From contig VXBA01005448.1 of NCBI GenBank assembly GCA_013399895.1, positions 1,094,271-1,158,270 of the forward strand: a stretch of 64,000 nucleotides of DNA, read 5' to 3'. Below are positions 35,676 through 47,850 of the stretch, in pieces (the stretch's first letter is position 1; each line of letters begins with the position of its first letter). Under the pieces are notes generated by a model. It was not told where the DNA came from. It was given only the letters and a program-made list of their open reading frames with translations, and did no database searches. Both the position numbers and the translations under genes were made by a program. This DNA comes from Serilophus lunatus (Eukaryota; Chordata; Aves; Passeriformes; Eurylaimidae).

Positions 35676-36588
35676 CTAGGAGGCAGCCTCAGCAGCACCC
35701 TGTATCAGCCCAAAGTCTTCTGTCCTTATGTCCAGAGTTGAGGTTTTGCTGGTGTTTTTCCTCCTGTCAGCAGAGATTTTAAAATCAATGACTTCATGGT
35801 AGCTGTTGCCAGGACAGCCACCAATCTCCACTTCACTTCTGAGGTGCACTCTGTTCAGAAGAAGCAGATCAAGGAGAGCATGTTTCTGAGTTGATTCCCT
35901 TAGGACCTGTTCCACAAAATTGTCATCCAGGTTTTTTAGGAATCTTCTGGCCCAGGTTGTACCAGCTGTGTTAATTTGTGGCAAGTTGATGTCCCCCATA
36001 AGGATGCGGGCTGTTTACTTGGAAGTGTCCCTTAGTTCCTCAAAGAATCATTTGTCAGCATCATTGTCCTGTCTCCCACAATGACATCTGCATCATTTGT
36101 TTGCCCCTTAATTCTTACCCAGAGGCTCTCAACTGTGCTAGTACAAGCTGTGAGCTCCATACATTCTAACCCTTGTACTACATACAGTGTCACGTCTCCA
36201 CCTCTTCTGCCCTGCCTGACCCAACAGGGCACTCCAGTCACAGGACTCATCCCACCAAGTTTCACTTAGGCCCGTGATGTCAGATCTCTGGGACAGGGCC
36301 AAAGCTTGGAGCTCCTCTTCTTTGTTCCTCATGCTGCCTGCATTGGTGTAGAAACACTTGAGGTGTGGTGCATTGTAGTCAATACCTTGTGAAGCAGATT
36401 GAGGGAGCCCATTAGTTTTTGTTTCCTCAAGTTTTGACACAGCATCCCATCACTCATCACGAGTGAATCTGATTTTGCTCCTTTCCCCCCTTCCAATCTA
36501 CTTCAAAGCTCTAACAACATTCCCCACTAACTCCTGTGCTAGAAATCTTTTTCTCCTCTGAGAAAGGTGCATCCCATCAGGTATCAGT
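35676..36588 (-). mobile_element. CR1 LINE, inverted 5' part: end of ORF1 and endonuclease domain of ORF2
   Basis: In minus-strand order, the end of ORF1 comes first (36581 to 36498). It shows DGMHLS, the D-x-x-H block of the SGNH-esterase domain carried by CR1 ORF1, and continues in one frame to a TAG at 36498-36500. A spacer of about 130 bases follows, then the apurinic-type endonuclease of ORF2: LKCFYTNAGSM (from about 36362), ITGLSETWWDES with the catalytic-type E at about 36263, RRGGDVTLYV, ESLWVRIKGQ, then LMGDINLP near 35999 and ALLDLLLLNR. These pieces lie in different frames and a segment between ESLWVRIKGQ and GDINLP is missing. The S-D-H motif expected near the end reads S-Y-H (Y codon 35799-35801). 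The domain is therefore dead. The reverse transcriptase is absent. Confidence 0.93.
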
Positions 36589-36685
36589 GGACTTTAGGGT
36601 TGGTCCTCTGCAGGGCTAAGAGTTGGACTCAATGGTCCTTGTGGGTCCCTGCCAGCTCAGCATATTCTGTGATTTTGTGATTTTG
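36589..36685 (+). mobile_element. CR1 LINE 3' end, opposite orientation to its neighbour
   Basis: Plus-strand CR1 3' end: 'ggttggtcctctgcagggct', 'gttggactcaatggtccttg', 'tgggtccctgccagctcagc', ATATTCTGTGATTTTGTGATTTTG. It starts within a few bases of where the minus-strand ORF1 piece stops. The inverted-5'-part-plus-3'-end arrangement is what twin priming during target-primed reverse transcription produces, so both pieces probably belong to one insertion. Two separate insertions side by side are the alternative. Confidence 0.88.
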
Positions 36686-39600
36686 CTGTATGTTGGGTAT
36701 AATATGCATGGCTATGGCTGTACTAGGAATTTTGCCATGAGTATTCATGTTATGCCAGAATAGTCATTTGCTACTAGCCTCCTGCTTCCTGAGCACTGCA
36801 ATGTAACACCTATTGGGTTTCTGGTTTTGCTTTAAAGTGTATGTCAAGCCCCAGGGATGTGATTGTTTTGTAAAGATGAAACTCACTGCCTGCTCTCCTG
36901 AAGCAGAGTCAGAAGTGTGAATTTTAAAGGACCCAGTGAAGTCCTAAGCGGTTAAAAGGGATAACATAGCAGCACTGGGTACTTTAGCATGCTATGCTAA
37001 CAGCAGACTGGAGCTTCAGAGGCAGAAGGGCCTCCTAAATGCTTATGATAATGTCTAACAAGAATAGAAGATGTCAGACAAAACAGCAACTACGAATCTT
37101 GAGGAAAAGCCTTGATGTTTCCTTAGCTCATTGGACATTTATCAAAGCATAACCTGTAGGTTAGCCTACAAAGCAATAGAAAACAAAGGCTCTGTGTTCA
37201 CATCTTTCAAGGGGGGAGGTTAAACAAAGGACATTGAAATATGCTATGTCAGAAAATCTTTGTTTCTAGACATCAGTGGAATAGAGGATTTGGAATAGCC
37301 TTCTCACTTCCTTCATTGTCCTTGCCCATGGGTGTTTAAAAAAAACAACAACAAAAAACAGATGAAGAAGTGAAAACAATTGATATTTTTTTGATGCAGT
37401 TGTTTGAGTAGCCATATGTGCATCACCTGGAATATGAACCACTTATATTCCAGAAAGTAAACTTGACCCACTCCACTCAGATTTTCAGAGTATTCTGCTG
37501 CCATAGATACAGGATTTTAAAAATAATCTCAGGAGTAATAGATAAAAAACTGAATAAAATTAATGTATGACCGAGTTCCACAAATGAGACATATGTTATG
37601 TACATTAGAGGGATTCATACTGTTTTGTCTTAGGATGGGTGAACCAGTTGTACTTCCAGTGACATATCATGACATTACTGAAATAGCAATCTCTTTCTTT
37701 GGGTGCCATAAAACAAAACCATTGCCAAGAGCTAGTCTGTTTAGAAGGATTATCATATTTTTAAAAAGTCTCTGTTTCATGGGAAAACCATCATCTGCAG
37801 TTGACTCTTGTTCCTCTTCTCTGAATCCTGTGAAATTCAGGGGCTAGTATGCTGCTCTTAGGTCAATAGTCTGAGCAAACAGGCCTTCCCAAATTGCTTC
37901 CAAAGCTCCATTCTCTGCACTATCGGGGGGGAATGTCTTTCCTTTCTTTGAACTTCTAACTCTGGAGCACACGCAGCCTGACACGTGAATTTATCCTGTG
38001 TGTAGTGGCTGCTTCATGTAAAGGTTAAGAGGCTCATGTAGATGCCAGGTAATAGGCCTGGTCTGGCATCTGCCCATTCCTCTAGTTGATGCCAACGCCA
38101 GATGCTCTACAGGATAATTTGTTGGCATTCAGTCACGTTCAAACTGTCTCCAAATACTTCACCAGAATGAGCAATTCCAAGAATAAGGAGAAATGCTTTG
38201 AAAGCAGGAAAACCACAGAGAAACCACAGAGAACCAAGAAGCTCACCTTTAAATACAGATGAGATACCTGGTCTCAAAGGAACTTAGTCAGGTTGTTTCT
38301 GGATGTGTAGAGGTGCCCGTGCAAAGGGATTTACATTGCTGGGATGCTGGTATCAGTCGGGTATCTTGGACTGATTGCTTTTCTCCGAAGCAGCTGCTGT
38401 GGGAGACCATGTATTAGACTCAGATATTTCAGTGGGATGCTTCAATGCCTGCTTTGTGTCTATTCAAAACCACATAGTTCATCTCCCCTTGCTTTTCAGG
38501 CTGAGAATGTACTATTCCCTGATGTCAGTAAAATCTGCCTATTGATGCTACAGGTTTAAAAACCAGAGAAGTTAAAAATTGGCCTTTTCCTAATAGGTAA
38601 GGTTGCTTTCTGTGTTGCCTGCAGGCTTCACATTTTAAGAAGCAAGTTTCCCTCTCTAATGGCTAATTCTTATGAGGTGATCACACAACCTGGTGATGAT
38701 AGCTATTGTAATGCCTGCAATGTAAAATTGAATGGGTCATTTTGGGTATTTCAGTGATAGACATAAAATATAAAAGTTGGGCAACTGCGGTGGAAATTGT
38801 GTTTTTTACCTTTTGCCACTGAACTGAATATAATCAATGTACAACAGAGAATAAAAGGGTTTAGCATGTACATTCAGATCATAGGGACAACTCCGCTGTA
38901 CAGAGTTAAGATGCTTAACTTTTAATGTGATTGCTTGAAAAAGCCTCTCCAGGGGAGTTTTCCATTCCTTGGAAACATGGCCAGGATAAATGCTCCATAA
39001 ATAAAGAAGGGGACACTTAGTGGAACTTGAAGTGATCAGAAGGGACGTGAGAAATGGCCCTGGGTTTCAGGTACTGCATTTCAACTCCAAATAGCTGGCT
39101 TCACTTGTAAGCTCCCACAGGCTTCTAGTGACTGAGAGCAGTTACCTGGGGCTGTGCTTCCCATTTATAAACCAAAGGAACAAAGCAGCTTTAATGCACT
39201 TTTACAAGCCCTTGTTTACTACAATCTCAGCAGCAAAAGGCCATTTTTTTTCTCTAGCTATGAGAGGAAATCTGCTTCAAGACTGACCTGGTTATAGCAG
39301 CCCTTTTTTATCTAATTTTTCTCAGAGCATTCTGTATTTAACATGTAGGGTTTTTTAGCATTTTATTTTCATTTATTTTAAAATTGTAAGTTATATATCG
39401 ACTAAATGGAGAGGTTTCTATCTCCTCTGGTCCTTCATAAACACCAAGGGAAACTAACTGCCAAAACCATACCATGGCTCAAACCCAGTGAACTTCTGTT
39501 GCACCTGATCATGGTGATGGGTCAGGGATGAACCTCATCTACATAGTAATGTAAAGGACATTAATGCAAGATCCAGCATGTGGAAAGGCTTTTCCCTAAA

Positions 39601-42600
39601 GTCTGCAATTTGCAGACAGGAAGGAGAAGTTTACCTTTAAAAAAGCAACCTTTGCTTTTTGATGAGTCGGTTCAGCTCCTGTGGGCTTTGTTTGGGATGA
39701 GGAGGACTTTGGTGGTTTGGGGCAGGGGAATGCAGCCCTGGGGGGATGTTGGCTGGAAACAAGGAACACGATGTCCTGGAGACATCTGACCTTGAATGAA
39801 CCCTAAAGAAACTGAGATAGTGGCATTCTCGTGCAAAACAAACCTGGGCTAGGGGATATCTATTAGGGATATATTTACATCTTGTCAGAAGACTGGGGAG
39901 AAGGGCAGCTTTTTGGCCCCGGACGAGGAATGTACTTACTTAGCAAGAGCTCATATCAGTGCTGTTTTCTTTACTTTCCATTACCTGTGACTTCAGCAGC
40001 CATTACGGGCAACATAAACTCTCCTGATGTAGTGCAGTTCCAGAGGAGCAGAGCTGTGAAAGAAGGCGTTTGATGCAGAGGGCAAATAATCCTCACTGTG
40101 GCTTTGGTTTTTACTTCAGGATCACTCCTAAATATCCATTAATGGTAGGACTTTACAAGATGTGCTCCCAAAGAGCATCTTCCAGGACTCTTTAGTTGAG
40201 AAGGAATCCCCTTCTGGCATTTTGTGCCTGTGCCATGATGCCAATGTAAGGTAGCAAAGGTAAGCAAAGACCATAAGAGAGTTCACTTCCAAAGTGCACA
40301 TCTGCTCCACACTAAAACACTGAAGTCAGTGTGCCCTCAGGCACCTTGGTGGAAGATGCAGTGATCCTTAAACCTGGAGTCTTGGGTCCTTTCCTTAGAG
40401 TGGATTTCAAATGCCTAAATATAACTACAATGGAGGACTTTGGAGAGATGTGAGGTAGGAACAGGAGGGCAGACTGCACCACCTAAAATGATGTTAGGTG
40501 CCTTCATTGAAGCAGCTGAACCCTCTCCTTCTGTGGCCAGTGTCCCAGTGCAGGTCCAGATCACCCAGAGATGACTAAATTGCATTTCTGCTTGTGCTGT
40601 CACATCTCATGGGAGCTGGATCAGGCTACTGCAGCGAGGCAGCTTGGGAGACAGCTGTGGGGAGACACCCAGAGATTTGGAGGGGGCTTCTGACAGTGTG
40701 CCATGGTGGCACCTAGTTCAAATGAGATGGTTCTTCATACATCTGAGGCAGTGACTTGCAAAAAGTTTATTGCAATGAAAGTGAACATTTATCTGAGTCC
40801 CTTGGGGATTTGCTATATAGAGAAGTTAGATTGCAGTTTTCTTTTTCCTGTCATCTATTTAGACTACACACAATTTGTGGAGCAGGTATCAGCTTTTCCT
40901 GTGTGTACATCACTGTGAAGCTCTGGTCTCTCCTGAGCCCTTGCTATGATTGTGATTAAAGGAGTTTGGGGCAAAGGGTGGTTTGTGGTGTTAAGTCAGA
41001 GGCCACAAGTAACACAAACAAGATGCGGTGGGGTCTGGTTTGCGTTCTTGGGTAACGCTTCCTTGTGGCTAATTTAGGAGGACTAAGAGTTTCTGTGGTC
41101 AGTTCTATCACTGTGATCTGGTCAGAAATCTGTCCTTGAAGGAGCAGAAAAAAATAAGATCACAGCATCATGCCCTTTTTCACAACCCAGATCCTGGAGT
41201 GCTTATTTAGAAAAGCCTCCTGTTGACTCTCATAGTGTGAGTGCACAACATCTGCAGGAATGTAACCCAGAAATGTGACCCAGTAAATGTGGTGTCCTCA
41301 GCCATCAATCTGTTTTGCATCATGTTGTTCTCTCAACTGTTAATCCAGATGTTATTTACATCGGTACAGTAACATTAAGCACTTGTACAAGCAGTATTAA
41401 TAGCATCAATAACAATACTAAACATAAATAGTGGCAGCACTGATAGTAATACTTCCAAAGCAGCTTGTAATTGTAACAACCTGTCATTCCTCTGCTAACT
41501 CGTGCTGACTCAAGATTAAATTGATCTATGTGTGGAAAGAAACATGCAAAAGAGCCCATCTGTGCCAAGGCTGTTTTCCTCCCTTTGTATTTTTGTTTGT
41601 TTGCTTACACCGACTAGCTGAGAAAATATCACCATGCTTTTACCCCCTTTATTGTGGCCATGATTTTGACTGGCACCATTCACAGGCTGTTAGTCCTTGG
41701 AAATGGTGTGTAGGAATGGGGTAACCATGAGTCCTCCTTATTGAGCGGAGCCTGGCTGCTGGTAAAACTGCACTGACTTTCAGGGTTTAAGGTGCTTCAA
41801 TCTGACCTCCTTGGTCAATTATTTAAAAAAAAAAAAAAGAAAATGTGTAAATGTCAAAATATCCTCTGGTTATGTTTCTGGCTGTTTTGGTTTTGAACTG
41901 TTTCTAGCAACTTTGAAATATCCGAAGCAGCCAAATTTGCCTAAAATGGCTCTTGTCTGGAAAAAAACATGACCCATTTCTTATTCTGGATGTGAATGAA
42001 GTCTCACAGGAAAAGAACTGAGATTTCTGATGTACAAACCAAAAGGGTTTCATGAATTCCTCAGCTTTGTATAAGGATTGTCTCTGAGAGGAAAGGTAGG
42101 CTTTCAGCTCCCAACATTGTAATTTATTTCCTTGGGTGCAGTATGACATTGTTTCTCAGTACTACTTAAATGTTTATAAGTGTTAAAAACATGCAGAAAG
42201 CAGAGGTTTCTTGCATTCCTTCTAGAATTTTCTTCATGATTCCATTTGATATGGAACAAGAAAAGAATGATTCCTATAAGATGGGAATTTGACATGCCTT
42301 TTTCTGGTATATGGCTTGCCACAGATCGGAGAATATATCTGTATACCTTCACTGTACCATAGATGAAACCTTAGGTCATTAAGTTGTTGAATATTTCCCA
42401 CTCTGAGATGTAACTAGGATAACAGAAAGATAGAAGTATAAAATGTATTGAGGAAGATCTGAGAAAACTTCCTCAGTTTAATGCAGATTCAACCAAGGCG
42501 TTTTATGGGATTCTTTTTAAATGAATGCTATTTAAATTGATTACCTTGGACTCTACCCTAAGTGAATACCTCTGCTAGACTGTGTTCCTTGTCCCTTGTA

Positions 42601-43929
42601 GCTCATAATCTATTTTCCCATGGATTTTAAAGGGAGCTGATTGCCTTGTGACCCATAGCCACAGCAGCAGTTTAAGGATAGTTTTCCTTTATGCTTGCAG
42701 TCATGAGATGATGAATGAAACAAGGGGATGGTCATTATATAAATTGTGCAATGTGGTCACCTGTCCTACTCCCCATAAAATGGGGCCAACACTGTTTCAC
42801 TGCAGAAAAGGGACATTGAGAAACACAGATCACTGACAGCTGATCTCTGACAAACCCTGTAGCTGAAATTTCAGATGTCATCCTACTTGAGCATCTCTCA
42901 TTTAGGAAAAGTGGATTTGTGCTAAGATGTAAACCAAAGCAGCAGAGGGAAGGACAAGCAGCATGTGGAGGGGTCATCTTCACCCATGGACTGGCAGGGT
43001 AGATAGTTGGGGCAGCAGTTTTGTGAGTCATCACAATAAAATTCAATAGGAAATACCACCCGTTGTCCTTCACTAAAAAACCTTAAGTGCCTAAGCCTAT
43101 CTACAGAAAATAGCTAAATAGGAAAAAGTTTTATTTGCATGTCCTCTTTTTGACAGCATCACCTTGAAAACCACCATGGAAGTCACCATTAGCTCCTGTC
43201 TTTTGAGTTTTGTGTTTGATTGTGTCGTATAAGTTATAAACAGAATTGTAAAATGAGCAATAAAAAGCCCAGCCCAAGTAACTGTCTTAAAAAATTTAAC
43301 CATTGCAGTTTCACAGGCCCTGGTGATGCCAAGTTTAAATCTGTGGCTGGATCATTGACAGTTTGCCCAGGGACTGGCCACCTCATCCTGTTGTTGCTCC
43401 CTACCCCATCTTAGTATGTTTTCAGGCAGCTGGTGGGCAAACATCTCCATATATGTCAGAACAGATGAAAAATTTTGTAAGTGGATGTTACTTTGAGGTG
43501 TTGGAGCCAAAAGTGTTCATCTGGTCTGGGTTATGAAAGAGGTTAAGTGAAAGGATCATTGTAATGATCTCCTGGCCATTAGAAAAGGACTGTTAGTGTG
43601 TGGATTTGGGGCATATTGAGTATTTTACACAATGTTTTCTTGTAATAAGAACTGTAATTAAGCTTAATTTTAAACTTTAGGAACCTTAAAAAACCACACA
43701 ATGGAAAGTCAAAAACTTAAATGTAGTCTTGGCATGAGGGGTTGTATCTTTGTCCCTCACAATTTTAGCTTGCTGTAAATAAAGCTCTGGAAATATTTTT
43801 CTAACAAAATGAATTAACTAATATCGGGAGGGCTCTTCAGAATATGGAACAAGAGTTTCAAAAGGCAGGGAGGAATCTCCTTTGTGTCATGAGCTGCATT
43901 TTGACTGTGCTTGAAAAGTACAGCTCAGG
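36686..43929. other. non-coding, nothing firmly recognised
   Basis: Seven kilobases with no gene, RNA gene or transposon I can name. An AT-rich complex stretch near 38640-38960 and another near 41350-41480 have a mildly enhancer-like look but too little to call. An A run lies at about 41824-41838, a tandem AAACCACAGAG pair at about 38210-38231, and an octamer ATTTGCAT at 43133-43140. Frames stay at or below about 112 codons. Confidence 0.5.
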
Positions 43930-44120
43930 TAGTGTAGCCAAAGATTAATATGTTAAGTGAAATCTTATCTGACCTACAGAAATCTCTGAGAATGCCAGAT
44001 TAGGCAAAAACTTTTTGATAACAAGATTTTTCAGGAAAATTGCAGCATTTCTGATGGGTCCTAAAATAACGGCAGCATAATCTGCTGCAACGTATTCAGC
44101 CCACTCTCTCCTGATCACGA
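43930..44120. promoter_or_regulatory. possible conserved non-coding element
   Basis: A short repeat-free stretch with GATTAATATGTTAAG, CAGATTAGGC, TGATAACAAG, AAAATAACGGCAGCATAATC and CAACGTATTC, keeping CpGs in AT-rich context. Weak evidence based on texture only. Confidence 0.25.
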
Positions 44121-45753
44121 AGGGATTGTGGGAGAAAAGTATGGAAATAGAAAATGTTGATAATGTTGACTTTTTTTTTCCCTCTCAAAAAATATCTCCA
44201 GCTGTGAAAAATATTGTATTTCACTTGTCGGTTCCAGAGGGTTCCATTTCCCTCCTGACAGTTGTGGCCAATTTCCCCTCAGATACTGGTGGAGCCAGAC
44301 TCTCTTTTCCCAAGAATTCAGCCCATCCAAATTGCTTTGTGTTTGCTGTGGGCTGAAAGCACAAGCACACCTGTGATATGGCTGCCTTGCTCTGCATCTA
44401 ATCCCTGCATCCCAGTGGGGTGGAGCTTTAGGGGCATTTAGCAGTCCAAACATGCATTTTGGCACCTAAAATGTTTCTGAAAATATTTCTGAACTGTTGG
44501 GCGTATAATTGTCATCGAAACCTGAGCCCAGTTCCCCAAGGTCCTCTTCTGAAATAGGACGTAGGTGGTTGTAACCTCCGAGATACCCAAAGCATCTTCC
44601 ATGGGACTGCATGCTGTGTGTTTCAGTCCTTCCTCAGTGAACATCACTTCAATATTAATGACACAGTCCCAGTCTGGGCAACTGAATGCAGAACACTTTT
44701 CCTCATCTAACCACAGGAATGGGAGGTAAAATTTTGCTTTTGAAACTTCTCAGGTAAGAGGAGGCCTGTTTTTTGGCCTTGTTTTAGAGCTGGGCACAAA
44801 GGTGCAGCAAGCTGACCTGGCATCTGATGCTCCTGATAGGACTATGCTTCCATGTGGTGTGGGATGTGTGGACAATATCCTGAGACTGATGTTCCCAAGT
44901 CACTAGGGCACTTTCCAATGAGCACGATATCCTGTGACAATGTGCAAGGCCCTGGCAAGGGCACAGGACCAATTCTTAACACTGTTTTTATTGCTGACAT
45001 TGCTTTTTGATGTTGGGCATCTGTGTGCCTCTTGCTGGACAGGTCTGCCCTGTGCATCCTTTCCTGGATTATCAATGAGACATGCTCACTGGTCATGCTG
45101 ACCTCTGCCATCTCTTTGGACATCCACTCTGCCCACCAGTCCTTCTCATGCTCCTTTCTCCACCTGCCTCTTGTTGCTCACACTGAGGGATGCTCTGGGG
45201 GGGGCAGAGATGACCTTCCCTTTGCCAATCCTGTACTGCCTGTGTCATCCACAGGGTCATTTGGTTTCCAAACCACCCAAAACATCGCCTTTTGTTTTAC
45301 TTCATCCACCTGCACGGCTGTGGAACTGGTTGACTAATTTTTGCAGCCTGTTTTTTAGAGTCTCAAATGAGAAGCTCCTCGGGCACAGCATAGCCTGTGC
45401 CAGAGCACCACTGGAATTTCAAATGGTCTGATTAGATTGGAGAACCAAACTTGCATGAATCACTTGGTAGGACTTGAGTGTTGCTCTGCCATCAGTATTT
45501 TCTGAAAAATGCCTTTCTCTGGAAGCAGCATCTCCATAGCACTCCACAAGTATTCCAGTGGCTAGAGCTCATTTAATTCCTAATGTAAACAGCCCAAACC
45601 CTGAGCTGAAATTTAAATGCTCACATTGCACAGAAGTAAACAAATTGTCTTTGTTACTGTTCAGTAACGAAATGCCACTTTGTCCGTCCCCAGGAGTAGA
45701 GAGTTTCGCTGTACACCCTCCTGGGAAATTCCTCTTGCCTGGTGGTCGGGAGA

Positions 45754-45791
45754 ATGGCGGCATCTTGAGCAGTGCTGCAAGATGCTGCCAT
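45754..45791. repeat. 14-bp inverted repeat containing a YY1-type core
   Basis: ATGGCGGCATCTTG (45754-45767) and CAAGATGCTGCCAT (45778-45791) are inverted copies with a single G-T wobble position and a 10-base loop. The left arm begins with ATGGCGGC, the core of the YY1 binding site, and the right arm reads CAAGATG, the flank of the same site. It could be a short hairpin or a pair of binding sites facing each other. Confidence 0.65.
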
Positions 45792-46145
45792 CACTGGACT
45801 TGTGTTTCTTTACATTTCAAGCCTCAGTCCGTGCACGCTAAAGGTGACTGTGCTGTGTGAACTCCTCTGTGATAGCAGTATATCCCTGACAAAAATGGAT
45901 TCTGGGAACATGACTGGTGGGGGGAGTCTTGCTTCTTCTGCCTCTCTCATTTTTGCTGGTGGAACTAGTGGTGATTCAGGCATGAATCTGGAGACACTGA
46001 AAAATTCACCAAAAACTTGAGTGGAGCTATGCAAAACAGTAAACAAAACACAGGAACATTTCACAGGAAGGAATTGCGTGTGCTGCAGTTTTTTTTATTA
46101 GATTAAAGAACAAGAAAGAAGCAGTGAGATTCAAGGTGGTCACAC

Positions 46146-46177
46146 AATAATAGTATAATAATAAATAATAAATAAAA
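46146..46177. repeat. (TAA)n-type microsatellite
   Basis: Imperfect trinucleotide and tetranucleotide units AATAATAG, TATAATAATAAATAATAAATAA. Too short to be informative beyond local instability. Confidence 0.85.
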
Positions 46178-47459
46178 CTGCTCTGAAATCTTTTAATTGG
46201 AAGTAAAAATCAGCTTTTGCTAAGCAACCTGGAGAGAGGGTACAAAGGGAGGGGAGGGAGTGTGGATTTGGAGCCCCTTTGAATGATCTATTATGCTGAA
46301 ACTGCTTTTATCTTTTGTTTGGTGCAGTTGTTGAATGCAAAGTTGGCTTCATCTGTGTGACATGTGTGGCAGACGCCTCTTTGGTCTGTGCATCCTAGAG
46401 GGTGCAAAAGACCAGCTGGCTCAGCAAATTCCTCCCAGCATTATTTGCTGCTTATCTTAATACAGTGTGCAGGGATCCGCTGACATCCTTGGGGAAGATG
46501 AACTTGCACAAGAAGAGGGATGATGGGAAGGAGGACGCAGGGGGAAGGGAGATGAGGTGTAGGGAGGCTGACGTCTTCCAACATCCCAAGAAGCTTCTGG
46601 CTGACCTCATATTCTGGCATGGGCTGTAGAGATGCTTCCCCTGCCTGTCCCCTACCCTCAGTCCATCAGCAGTTTGTCTCATTTGATAAGTGGACAAACC
46701 TAAAGCCATATGTACCTTGGTTATGCAACCTTTCCAAAAAACACCTCCTACTGCCTCTCCCTAGACTGCTTAGAAGAAGCAGAGCCTTCTCTCTTTTTAC
46801 TAGTTTTCCAAAAAGCTCCTTCTTATTCATGATCATCATTGCTTGGCTACTTTGGACCATCTGTGTCAATCCAGTTTAACTTAAAGGCAGCAAAAGCAGC
46901 AGACAGCAGGAGTGTTATTTACCTGTCAAGTGATGGTAGCCAAACTCTTGAAAAATGTCTGACCTAGTGGTTAATACCAGACTGGACTGTGGATGATGGA
47001 CTTTTTTCCTCTCTCCCTTTTTTGGTTACATTGGAAAGAGGGGAAGCTTCTGGCAGCTTCTCCAAGAACATGTGAAGCTTCTCACAGAAGCTCTATAGCC
47101 CTCCCTGTTACCAAAACCTTGCCACTCAAAACCAGTACAGGAGGCGGTAAATGCGAAGGTTGTTGTAATCAGGCTGGTGAAAAAATATTTGTTTGGATTG
47201 AGCTGCTCTGGAAAACTCTGAAAGTGATTCTGCTCCAGGAGGGGTCTGCCATGGGACATTCGCAGATGGCACAGGGTGTATTTTTCATTTCCGATCTGTG
47301 CCTGTAATAACCTTTATGGCTGAAAGAAAAGTTGACAACTTGCAATAAAGGTGCTATAGCCAGAAAAAGAAATTCTAATTTACGGTGATTTAAACACGGT
47401 GTACCTGCACTGCCATTTGAAAACCATGATTGTAAAAGAACTATAACATGAAAAACGTG

Positions 47460-47850
47460 GGGAGGAATTTATTAAAGGCCAGGCCACTTTAGCAAAGCCA
47501 AGATCTGAGCTGCCTGAAATGTAATGCGGTGCTTATAAACTAAAGGCACAAGTTATTAACTTAACCTAAATGATTTCAGATTTGTGTTCAATGGACTTGG
47601 TAATTATACCAAGGAATTTCAGCTGACCTCATCAAGCCTGCTTTCTCTTTTAAAATGTATTTCTGTGTCAATTAAAATGCCTGAGTAAAAAAAGCAAAGT
47701 TTTTATAGGCCCAGCCATACAAATTCATTATCGCGCTATTATATACTTGGCAGTCTACAAATATGCCAGTGATTAACTTAGTGTGCATTAGCTGCCAGTG
47801 TTGCAGCAGTTCAGATAAGTGTGGCCATTGTCTACACTTAGCTGACTGAG
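47460..47850. promoter_or_regulatory. candidate conserved non-coding element
   Basis: Repeat-free AT-rich block with TTATTAACTTAACC, GTAATTATACC, TCAATTAAAATGCC, CAAATTCATTATCGCGC, TATTATATACTTGG, GTGATTAACTTAG and TGCATTAGC. The CGCG at about 47732 is striking in CpG-poor AT-rich surroundings, where unprotected CpGs usually decay. Together these suggest a constrained enhancer. Confidence 0.45.

Larger units (their letters stand above)
44121..47459. other. non-coding; contains a hairpin and a (TAA)n tract
   Basis: No gene or transposon recognised. Frames up to 116 codons overlap on both strands and match no family. A hairpin at 45754-45791 and an AT-rich tract at 46146-46177 are listed separately. 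TTTGCTAAGCAAC at 46216-46228 is an RFX X-box-like inverted repeat, and GAAGCTTC occurs at 47043-47050 and 47074-47081. Confidence 0.5.

Noticed and set aside
42769..42786. CCCCATAAAATGGGG mini-hairpin and a MIR-like 'taaaatgggg' word
   Set aside because: A 5-base stem is common by chance and the flanks do not continue the MIR order.
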